Positions 1-11,400 of a stretch of DNA of 64,000 nucleotides are shown piece by piece; the stretch's first letter is position 1, and every line of letters begins with the position of its first letter. The position numbers were made by a program, and so were the translations under genes. Source of the stretch: Sophora flavescens (Eukaryota; Streptophyta; Magnoliopsida; Fabales; Fabaceae); contig CM061068.1 in NCBI GenBank assembly GCA_030762895.1, positions 151,663,311 through 151,727,310 of the forward strand, given 5' to 3'. The notes beneath the pieces are model-generated. The model was given only the letters and a program-made list of their open reading frames with translations, was not told the DNA's origin and searched no databases.

Positions 1-3
1 TTT

Positions 4-1552
4 TGTAACACCTGATTTTTACAATTTTTCAATATCGGTAAAATATATCTATCTATATTATTTTTATTGGAATGATAATTATTTGGACATTAATTTTTAA
101 TTATTTTATGACGCTTAATATTGAGTAATTTTATTTACTCTTTTAAAATTATTTTATTGAGTGCGTTAACACTACCTTATTTCAGTGTATGCACGTTTAC
201 TAGACAATAATATTATGTTATTGTCACTATTAGTGTTTGTATAGAAAAATATTTCAAATGATATGATTGAAAGAAATTTATTATATATTTTATTCTAGGT
301 AATTTTAGTTTTGAAAATAAATTGTTTAGCATTAATTTTTGGATCACTAATTTTCTTAGTTGATTAATTCAACTATCAATCTTTACTCTATTTTGAATTT
401 TGAAAGTATATAATTGCCACTTATTATTTTTAGATCCTATGATCAATATTATTTATTTTTCTAGACTCAATCATAACCACTTATTTTTGTACCTATCTAC
501 TAAATAAATGAAAAAATTTCATAAAAGAAAACCCAAACCCCTCCCTTCCCTTTTACTGCCCAGACCGCGCCGCCGTCCAAGGAGCTTCGACCGCCACTCG
601 CTGACGTGAGGAGGAGAAGACCCCGTTTGGTCGTCCAGCTCGTCGCTCCGGTCGCTTCTCCGCCACCCGAAACACCATCTCCACCGCAGTAAGCTCCGGC
701 TGCCGCCTTTCATGTTAGTTTCGCCATTCTTTAACTCATTTGAACCTCCATATCTTCTTTCTTGAGACCGAGTCTCTTTCTTTTACTTTTGCTTTTGCTT
801 GTCACCACAGAGGTTGAATCTCCGCTGCCGCCGCCCCCTCGCCACCAGCCGCCATGCCGGTTGGCCTTCCAGCCACCATGTTCTTTCCTCTTCACCTTGG
901 GTAAGTGTTTACCCCTAACCTCTTCTAGTTGAAAAATTCCCAAATTGATTTTGAAAACCCAACCCTAGCCCTTTGATTTCATATTGTAAATTGAAATTAA
1001 AACTTGTTTTTACGCAATTGGGACTATGAATTAGTGTTTCCATAAACTAATTTCATTGTTATTTGGTTATATTGAGTTTCCCCAAATTATGTTATGAACC
1101 CTAAAGCCCCAATATAATTTTATTTGAGATGGGTTCTATTTTGTGAAATTAAGTATTTAAAATCAACTTAGAGTAAGCGTTTGATGATGAGTAGCTGATT
1201 ATGTGTTTTGTCTGGTTGTTAAAATGCTTGAATTCCCTCTCCAGGATGTTATCGTGGTTATGTTTGCTTGGAGGAACAGTTGTTAGGCATTTATTGAGAG
1301 CTGATAGGAGCTATCCGCACATGTCGCAAGGTGTTAGAGGGACCCGGAATGTCAAGTCAAGTCGTCAGTAGGTGTTCAATCTTGCGAAATTCTGTTGAGA
1401 AATGAGTATACTATGGAACCCGGAACGAATGATCTTTTCTGGTCTTAAAAGGTAAAGGGAGTATGCCTGAGGAGTTCCTAGTAGTCATATACTAAGTAAT
1501 ATGAACTGCTTGTGATGATTTATATTATGTTGAATTTATGTTGATTGAATGT

Positions 1553-1597
<45 letters not shown>

Positions 1598-3118
1598 AAT
1601 AAATGGTCTGTGTTATTGATTTACTGAGACTGGTTGAAGCATGAAAGTAGGCTTTTGCTTGTGAATGGAAAATTAATCCATTAAATGTACTTGAACACAG
1701 AAAAATTGAGGAAAATGATTTTGGCTTTCTCTGGAAAGTGAAAAGAGGAAAAAGGAAAGGAACTAAACTTCCTTGCTGAGATTCAGACTAGATTCTGATT
1801 TCTGGGAAGCCGGACTAGCATTCCTACTGAGGAGAACCTAGTTTTCCGAGACGTTGGTCTAGTGTTCAATTGAGAAAGAGGTTTTGAAAACTTTAATGAT
1901 ATTTTAAAAGTCCAAGTCGATATTAAAATATTAGTGGATATCAGAAATGAGCTCTAGGCAGACGTGTCAATTGCGGTTTTCGAGCTACAGTTCACATAGA
2001 GTGAACTGACAAATTTGATAGTTACGGACCAAAGGCATATTCTTGGGCTTTTGGGTCTTTACGGACATTCGGGTTCGAACTCCACGGAAAGCTTGGAGCT
2101 TTGTAACCTCTTGTCGTGGAAATCGGGTACCCTGCACGAATGTACTCAATCAGGAACTATCCAAATATTATTTAGGTGGTACGCGATACCCTAGAACAAT
2201 TGGAGATCGGACCTGAAATAAGAGGTCGACTCATAACTAGAAACAATTGTGTTATAGGCATTATCCCGGCCTATCATTCTCGACGAAGGGAAGTAAGAAT
2301 CTCCGGAGATTGAAAATCTAGAAAGCGGATATTGAAGTGCTAAGATATAATTTATGAAACACTTTATCTTTTAAATCCTTTTGAGATATTTATAATTGTC
2401 ATACTATGTATTGTCATTATTATATTGTTGATGTTGTTGTGATGTTAAGTATATGATTGCTATGATTTAAACTCATATTGGTAAATCACTTTTTTCTGTT
2501 TGGTTTCTATTTGTGGTATTTTGGTTGAGTGTACAGATGATGCAGAGGAGTTCTCTGCCCCACTCGGAGGGTTTGGTCCCAACTTGTAAAGAAAGTTGAT
2601 TTACTGGAATAATCACGGGGTCTTTTCCAGTAAGAGTCTTATAGTTCGACCAGCTTAGTATATCGAGTCCATTATTGTTTTGGAGAAGTTTTATAATTAT
2701 TTGTATTATGACTCTGAGAGTCTCTTCTTTGTTTTCTGTTATGATTAGTAAGTTTATTGACGGAAATTTTAAATTATGACCAGATGTGGAGTAGTCTTTT
2801 TGGTGTTAGAGTTTTAGGGTCTTTTCTAAGAAAATTATGATAGTCCGTTACGACAATTTTAAACACTAATATGTCTTGGCGAGAAAAACCTTTTAAGGAT
2901 TTTTGTGGAGATTTAATTGTGATGCATGACTTAAGATTTTTATTTTCTTTCCTTGATGTCTGCACACAGTCGTTGTGTGAGATCAATTTTAGACCCACAT
3001 TTTTGTACTATAAGTATATACCTAAATTTATTTTCTGAAAGAAAACCAACATTTCTTTTTATCTAATAAGTTTTTGTGATAATTGAGTTAAACATGTAAT
3101 GCTCAAGGGGGTGTTACA
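4..3118 (+). mobile_element. Long solo LTR, probably of a Ty3/gypsy element
   Basis: The segment begins TGTAACACC and ends GGTGTTACA, a perfect 9-bp terminal inverted repeat with TG...CA ends. The five bases after it are CTTTT, and the window starts with TTT just before it, which fits the last three bases of a CTTTT target duplication. There is no second LTR and no gag or pol, so a solo LTR is the simplest reading, although the window edge hides anything upstream. Inside are an AT-rich left part, a CT/GC-rich leader-like stretch (about 520-910), a strong GTAAGT donor at 901 and a possible acceptor near 2535. The TGTAACA start is shared with the gypsy LTRs further right, but the ends and lengths differ, so this is another family or subfamily. 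Confidence 0.7.
1555..1593. repeat. (TA)n microsatellite inside the solo LTR
   Basis: About 19 uninterrupted TA units. It lies within the proposed intron of the solo LTR and codes for nothing. Confidence 0.95.
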
Positions 3119-3124
3119 CTTTTT

Positions 3125-3490
3125 AGGAATTTTAATCAATTAAAAGTGCTTTTATAAAGTTGCATCCAAATGGCTTTCGTGATTTAAAAGTACTTCTCGA
3201 TCACTGCATCCAAACATAAAATAACTTCTGCTTCTACTTCTACATCATAGAAGTCCTTTTTTAAAAGCTCATCCAAACGAGCCCTAAATTTGTTTTAAAA
3301 TCTCTCCCTTCCCTTTGTGAACCAAACATGAATGGTGTTACTTCTCTCTTCTAATAAAATCCGTCCCATTCTCTCAACCAAACACAATATCTAATTAAAA
3401 TCCCTCATCTCCCTTCCCCCGCTCTCCTTCCCTCCATTAAAATTCCTCCCCTCCCCTCCCTTCCTTTGAACCTAACCGAATGAAAACTAA
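3125..3490. repeat. MITE-like scraps in the intergenic region
   Basis: About 3125-3285 contains repeated 'atccaaac' motifs and ends in CCAAACGAGCCC, which resembles the terminus of common small non-autonomous DNA transposons in plants. 3290-3490 has similar 'aaccaaaca' motifs in CT-rich sequence. I cannot define both ends or a TSD. The solo LTR appears to have landed at the left edge. No gene is seen. Confidence 0.35.
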
Positions 3491-3981
3491 AAAAACACAT
3501 ATGCAGGTAATATGAGAATCTAGAAAACTCATTAGCAACTTTCTTTCTATCCTTAGAATTAGGTAAATATCTCTTTAATTTGTCACAAAAAATTGAAGAT
3601 GACTAATCTGATAGAGTGGTTGATAATAAAATGAGTAAAGATATTTGGACACACAATTTGGAAATCTTGTATAGACATCGTAGATCTAGAGTTTATGAGT
3701 GTCTTGAGAGTGATGAAATATATGATCAGAGAGAACAAAATAATAAATAAGTGGGGATGAGTAGTTTTATACGATGTTGGATACTATTTTTATATCCAAA
3801 TATCATTACTCTAATAAATAAATGAAATATCATTAGCTATTTGGGCAATTCACTAACACTCAATATATGTAACATCGTTCTTTCATTATTTTAAGCTACA
3901 CATATTTTTTTAGTACAAGCAATTTAAAACATGTTAACATTTTAAAAGACCAATTAGACACTTGTTAATAATTTAAAAGAT

Positions 3982-4551
3982 CAATTTGAAACTTAATTAA
4001 AACATAATGGACTGAGAGTTAACACCGTTATTAACTTCATTGACCGAGATGACTAACTTGTGTTAACAAAGACAAATTAAGAGACCAAATTGATACTTTT
4101 AAAAGTTAAGAGACCAAATTGAAATTAGAAAAATAAGTTAAGGGACCAAAAATGTATTTTAGCTTATATCGTAGAATTGGTTTGCACTACACATTTAGCT
4201 ATGACATATCAAATTTATATACTCTAGATAGAAAACATATCCGTTATAGTAAACAATTTAAAATACCAATTTGAAACTTAATTAAAACACAATAGACTGA
4301 GATTTAACATTGTTACTAACTTCATTGATAGAAATGACTAGCTCGTGTTAACAAAGACAAATTAAGAGACCAAATTAAAACTTTTAAAAGTTAAGAGATC
4401 AAAATAAAATTAGAAAAATAAGTTAAGGGACCAAAAATGTATTTTTGATTATATTGTAGAATTGGTTTGCAAGTACAAATTTAGCTATAATACATCAAAT
4501 TTATATTCTCTTGAAAGAAAACATATTCGTTATAGTAAACAATAAAAGTAT
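3982..4551. repeat. 285-bp tandem duplication upstream of the host gene
   Basis: Two diverged head-to-tail copies, the first from about 3982 and the second from about 4267, share long blocks. Examples are CAATTTGAAACTTAATTAAA, the stretch around 'aagttaagggaccaaaaatg', and the 'gttatagtaaacaat' end. The offset is 285 bp. The rest of 3490-5140 is AT-rich DNA without a supportable gene. It must contain the promoter of the methyltransferase gene, but I cannot pick out a TATA box with confidence. Confidence 0.8.
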
Positions 4552-5140
4552 ATATAGAATGCAATATTTGTGACATCATAAAAATAAAGTGATTTTTCTT
4601 GTTTTAAGTTCACAATTTTCTTTTCGACAGCATAAATAATACAATAACATGTGAACAAAATAATTCCATGAATATGTTGTCTTCACTGAAAAATTGAATT
4701 TGCTTTGTAATGTTGTAATTAGAGTTTATGTGTTTATTCTCTACTTTTCCACCATGTTTTCCTTTCAAATCTTATTAATCTATATAATGCTTTCAAATCT
4801 TATATATTATTATGATATAAATCCATTAAAATCCAAATTATAAAATCCAGAATATAAAATTCTTTAAAGAAGTTATTGTATTCCCAGATAATCTTTTTAA
4901 GTACACAATATTTATTTATGCTAAAATAGTATTTTAAAATCCCTATTCAACATTTATTTTTAAATAATTTTTTTTTGATGAAACCGATTAAACATTTCAG
5001 CTAAAAAGTATGACTTCAAAATCAAGAAAAGGAGCTCTTACTTGTAGGGTCATCGGCGATTCAAATTAACTAATAATCCTTTCGATTTTTTTACCCAAAA
5101 TGATCAACCGGTCTGTTATCTCTCTAGTTACCTGCAGCAA

Positions 5141-5416
5141 ATGTCTTGTTCCTGCATCATAAAATTACACCGTTCTTCTTTGGGGAGAAGGCCTTCAAGG
5201 GACGCTGTTTCTGCGCTAATGCTACGAATCTCACTCTTTCTTTCTCCCCCATCTTCTTCCCCTCCTTATCTCCCATTCTCTTCCAACTGCCACGTGTCTT
5301 CTGCTCAGGTAGTAGTAGAGCACCGCCACCACTACCAACAACAACAACAACCCCATCTGCGAAGCCCAGACTTGGTGGCATTGGAATATGCAGACCTCAA
5401 TCTTTCTTACAACTTG
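5141..5416 (+). CDS. Methyltransferase exon 1
   Basis: Start codon to donor AACTTG|GTAATA, phase 0. It encodes the Ser-rich N-terminus, a Gln run (QQQQQ) and the conserved [13 protein letters not shown]. An overlapping open frame from 5146 is a shadow: it does not splice into exon 2. Confidence 0.85.
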
Positions 5417-8400
5417 GTAATAACAATTTTGCCATTATAAAGGGATATAAATATAAGATGGAAATATATGAGGCGCTATTGTGGTTATGGGTTTGTGTTA
5501 GTTTTTTATTTTATTTCAAGGTATTAATTTACATTCTTCTGGACAAAAAAAAAAAAAAAAGTTATCAACTAATTAGGTATTTCATGTCAATGAAAAATGT
5601 TTGACTTTTTCAATGACTACTTCATAAGTCACAACAAAAATAATGGATGATTAGTTGATGTGATGATGTTAAAATTTATGCTAACTGTTTATCAAAATTA
5701 AACCTTTCTTATTAAATCATGTTGTGTATCCAATTTCAGGATCAGGGTCATGTGAGGATCAGGCAGCATGTCAACCCCCTTAGCTCTTCTTTCTCTGTAT
5801 GTTCTTTGTAAACTAAAATTTCCCATTCCTTGATTTTAGCCTATGTTGATAGTCTTATTAGTCAGGGCTTAATTTTCACCAACCTATACATGTATGTTAT
5901 ACTAATATTATTTGAATGATATGTTATAAGGTGAACCACATACTGAAGCAATACATAGATTCTGTGCCATGAGATTAGATGTTTTTTTCAATAAATCTTC
6001 TTGCCATGCATTGAAGGAGTCTTTTGTTTCCCACTAATTCGATTCCTTTGCTAAATAGGTTCCTGCACAAGTACCAGACTGGAACCAGGTCTTTGCAGAC
6101 CCAACATTGCCACTCATGGTGGATATTGGATGTGGTAACCTGAATTTTGATGATAAATGTATTTTATGCATCCATCCTTGATAGTTGACACTTGACATTT
6201 AGCATGACTGTCAAGTACTGTTGTGGATCATGCATTTGGGATTAGCCTATGACAAAATTTGTTTCTTACATGATGGATTATGAAGGTTGGATTTGGTCCC
6301 TTCTAATTTACTGAACCAAATTATCGTGTTGAAATTGGTACTCTAATTATTTTCATTAATTGCTTTCCCTTAACATCAGAATGTGATTCAATGTCTTTTC
6401 TAGCAAATTGATGGCCTCATTGGATTTCAATTATCATACCACAAATGACAGATAATCATGGGTCGGAAGAACTTAGAAACAGTAGTTTGATGCTGAACTA
6501 GAAAAACTTGGGATATTAAGCAAGGAAAAAAGCCGATAATGCTAACTGAGAGAATGGAGAGAGCTAGAGACGGAAGAAGAGTAGACTTTAGAGATCCGGT
6601 GGCTTTTGCAGGAGGTGAGAAATCCTTCAGGAAGGATAACGAGGTGAGACAGTTCCCTTCTCCCAAACACACAAGCAATGGAATGGGTGTTTGGAAAAAT
6701 GGAGCAGGTTTCAATGTATAAGAACATAGAGAGGAATTATTTTATTTCTCTTATACTGATTGATTTGTACAGCTTACAATTTAAAGGCAGAATTGGTTCT
6801 ACTTATGGAAACCAAATCTGCAAGATTACAGGAAAATTAAACACCTAATATCTGATCAGATATCAATCGAATCTTGATGCAAATTTATTACAATTCTAAT
6901 TAAAGAAAAGAGGGAAACTAGGAGAGGAAATAGGGAACAATATCACAACATTAAATGGACCAAATCAGACCATATTGCAACACCCCCCCTCAAGTTGGTG
7001 CATAGATATCTATCATGCCCAACTTGCTTACAAGAAATTCAAAGTTGTTTCTAAACAGTCCTTTAGTAAGGATATCTGCCACTTGCTGTGAGGTAGGAAC
7101 AAATGGCATGCAAACTGATCCATTTTCTATCCTTTCTTTGATGAAATGTCGATCAATCTCCACATGCTTGGTTCTGTCATGTTGTACTGGATTTTGAGCA
7201 ATGCTGATTGCAGCCTTGTTATCACAAGATGTGACTTCATTGGAAGTGTGATAGCCATTCCTAGCTCTTCAAGGACACTTTTTAACCACACCATCTCGCA
7301 AATACCTTGTGCCATTGACCTGTACTTCGCTTCTGCACTACTTCTAGCAACCACACTATGCTTTTTGCTTCGCCAAGTAACAAGATTACCCCATACAAAG
7401 GTGCAGTACCCTGATGTTGATCTCCTATCCGTGATTGAGCCAGCCCAATCAGCATCAGTGTATGCTTCAATAGATTACTGAGTATTTTTACTGAACAACA
7501 ACCCTTTCCCTGGAGTCAAGTACCTTAGGATTCTATAAACAGCATCAAGATGTTCTTCATACGGAGAGTGCATAAATTGACTTACAAGACTTACTGAGAA
7601 TGCAATATCTGGCCTTGTGTGAGGCAAGTAGATAAGTTTACCAACTAGTCTTTGGTAGCTTGTAGTGTCCACAGGATCCCCTTCCTTGCCATCTCCAAGT
7701 TTTTTATTTGGGTCTATGGGTGTCTCGGCCGGTCTACATCCACTCATGCCAGTCTCTTCCAGGAGGTCCAGGATATATTTTCTTTGTGAGAGGACAATTC
7801 CTTTTCTAGATCTTGCAACTTCCATTCCAAGGAAATACCTTAACGACCCCAAATCTTTTATTTCAAATTCTGCAGAGAGCGTTTCTTTGAGCTTCTTCAT
7901 CTCTTGAAAGTCATTTCCTGTAAGGATAATATCATCCACATAGACAATAAGAACAACAATCTTTCCTTCATTTGATTTTTTCACAAACATTGTATAATCT
8001 GTCTGTCCTTGGAAGTAACCTTGCCCCTTGACAAACTGAGTGAATCTCTCGAACCAGGCCCTAGGGGACTGTTTTAGTCCATACAGGGCCTTCTTCAACT
8101 TGCATACCTTTGGATAGCACCCTTGTTCAAAACCTGGAGGTGCATCCATGTAAACTTCTTCTTCCAAGTTCCCATTTAGGAACGCATTCTTCACATCTAG
8201 CTGTTGTAAGGGCCAATCAAGGTTTGCCGCTAGAGAGAGGAGAACTCTAATGGTGTTGAGCTTTGCCACTGGCGCGAAGGTTTCGGAGTAGTCAATCCCA
8301 TGAGTTTGGGTGTAGCCCTTGGCAACCAGCCGGGCTTTATATCTTTCAAGGGTGCCATCAGAGTTATACTTGATGGTGAACACCCACTTGCATCCCACTG

Positions 8401-11400
8401 TTTTTTTCCCTTTTGGTAGCTCTACCATCTCCCATGTCTGATTTTTTTCAAGAGCCTTCATTTATTCTAAAACAGCCCCCTTCCACTCGGGAACCTTTAG
8501 AGCATCCTGTATATTGTTTGGAATCTCCCTACTTGACATCTGTGAGGTAAAAGCTCGAAAGGAAGGTGAGAGTTTTTCATATGACACAAAGTTAGATAGA
8601 GGGTGTTTGGTACATGACCTTACACCTTTTCGAATTGCAATGGGAAGATCAGAATCATCAACAGTTTCAGCATTATCAATAATTTCAGGAATTGTTTTAC
8701 CTTGTGGGTCCTCGGGTTCTTGGTAATGCAAGAGTTGTTCTTTGGACTCCCTTTTTTTGTCCCTTTTTTTCCTTGAGAAGACAATATCAAAGAGTTTTTT
8801 TCCTTTCTCAATTCTGCCTGTTTCTAAAGATTCAATGTTTCCTTCATCTTGTCCAATGCTGTCTTCACAAATTTTTCCATTACAACATTCAGTTTCATGG
8901 CCATTACTGGGAGAGTCATTGCTGAACTCATCTCCTTGGTTCCCACTTTCACATATCAGATTTTCACAAATATTTTCACAATAATTTTTAGTTAAAATGC
9001 AATCATTTTCAGTTAGAATACAGTCAATTGGAGAAGCTGAATCTTTACCTATGTTCCCCCCCTGAAGATGAGTCTTAAAGTAAGGTTGTGATTCAAAAAA
9101 GGCTGCATCCATGGTGACAAAAATTTTGTTAGAACTCGGGTCCAAACACTTGTATCCTTTTTGTGTGGGGGAATACCCAATGAAAACACATTTCTTGGCT
9201 CGAGGACTTAATTTGCTTTGGTTGGGTTCATTGTTATGGACAAAAACAGTACACCCGAATACCTTTAGGGGAATAGTGGACAGCAACCGATTTTTAGGAA
9301 AATTCTCTAAAAAAACTTCCATAGGAGTCTTGAAACCCAAAACTTTGCTTGGCATGCGGTTAATTAAATAGGCTGCTGTAAGGATAGCTTCACCCCAAAG
9401 GTATTTAGGCACACAATTTTGAAAGAGAAGAGACAGAGCCACTTCCAACAAATGCTTATTTTTTCTTTCAGCCCCCCTATTTTGTTGGGGTGTGTTTACA
9501 CAAGAACTTTGATGCACAATACCATTTTCTAGTAAAAAACTGTTTAAGTTCTTGTTAAAAAATTCTTTTCCATTGTCACTTCGAAATATTTGGACCCTTT
9601 TTTGAAATTGAGTTGTCACCATTTGAAAAAAGAGCTTTACAATAGACTCAACTTCAGATTTTTCTTTCATCAAATACACCCATGTAGTCCTAGTATGGTC
9701 ATCAATAAAGGTGACAAACCACCGTTTACCTGAAGGTGTTGGATGCCTACTAGGACCCCAAACATCACTATGGATGATTGAGAAGGGGCTGGATGATTTG
9801 TATGATTGAGAGAGGTAAGGAGAACGATGATGCTTAGCCAATTGACATGTTTCACAAGTAAAGGAAGACAAATTCTTATTATTGAAAAAATTAGGAAACA
9901 AATGTTTCATATAATTGAAACTAGGATGGCCTAACCTATAGTGCCATAACATAACTTCATTTTCTTTAGAAATAAGGCTAATATAAAGGCAGGAGCTTTC
10001 ACTTTGTCTTCTCAAGTCCTTGTCATCTTCAAACAAATATAGTCCATCAATTTCTCTAGCATTGCCAATCATCCTCCCCGAATTCAATTCCTGAAATTTA
10101 CAACTAGAAGGATCAAATATGGCACGACAATTTAAATCAAGAGTAATTTTGCTCACAGAAAGCAAATTGCAAGACAAATTAGGTACATGAAGGACATTAT
10201 GTAAGGTTAAGGAGGATGATAGAGGGATGGATCCTATGCCAGCAATTGCAGAAAAGGAACCATCTACAACCTTTATTTTTTTGTTACCTGCACAAGGACT
10301 ATAGGAAGAGAAGAGTTTTGAACAGTCTGTCATATGGTCAGTAGCCCCAGAATCTATGATCCATAGAGGTTTTAAGATATTGTCACTATGACAGAGGGAA
10401 GCAATAGGATGAGTACCTTTTTAGGCCAAAGAGCAAGAACGATTAGTTGTCAATTTGGGAGAAAGAAGCTTGTGTAGGTGCTCCAATTGTTCCTTAGTGA
10501 AAGGGAATGTCTCAGCCGAAGATGAAGACTCCTTGACTTCCTCGGTAGTAGTCTGAAAAGCACTTCCCTCTCTGTTGAATTTCTTTTTGAAGTTTGCTGG
10601 TTTTCCATGAAGTTTCCAGCAAGTTTCTTTTGTATGACATGCCTTTTTACAATGTTCACACCATGGTTTTTTTCTTCTGTCTCCATCAGAATCAAACTCT
10701 TTCGTAGAAAGGGTTGATCCTTCCATTGGTGGGGTGAGGGATGATTCCGGAGCATGTAGCATCACCCTTCTTCTGGCCTCCTCACGTCTAACTTTAGAAA
10801 ACACTTCTCGGATGGAAGGCAGAGGTTTTCGAGCAAGGATCCTTCCCCTTACTTCATCCAAGCTTCGATCCAAGCCAGCTAGGAACATATACACTCGGTC
10901 ATTCTCCTCCCTTTTTTTGATTCGTGCAGCATCTTTGGGGTTCTCCCAATCTTCTTCATAACATTGATCCAACTCTTGCCATAAGGTTAGCAGCAGATTG
11001 TAGTAGATGGTGACATCCTGGCCTCCTTGCTTGAACTGCCAAAGTCGGGTTTTCAGGTCATAGATTTGAGAGGAATTTTCCAAATCTGAGTAGCAGTCTT
11101 TCACAGCTTCCCAGACTTCTTGGGCGAGTTGATAAGAAAAGATAAGGCTTTCCAATAGAAGGTTCCATGGAGTTAATCATCCATGACATGATGAGAGAGT
11201 TCTCAGCCTTCCACTTCTTCCATGTGGGGTCATCTTTTTCCGGTTGCTTGATTTCTCCAGTCAAATAGCCCAACCTGCTTCTCCCCTTCCATTGTCGACT
11301 TCACAGATTGAGCCCACTCAAGGTAATTTTTACCATTCAGTTTGTGCACCATGAGTTGGAGGTTCAGGGATTGGGATAGGTTATCAATCACACAGGGTTG

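Noticed and set aside
519..943. Two - strand open frames in the GC-rich part of the solo LTR
   Set aside because: They are low-complexity, Arg/Gly-rich translations of a CT-rich leader on the + strand, with no family resemblance.
5146..5604. 152-codon + frame overlapping exon 1
   Set aside because: Its frame does not enter exon 2. The frame from 5141 carries the conserved VALEYADLN and splices correctly.
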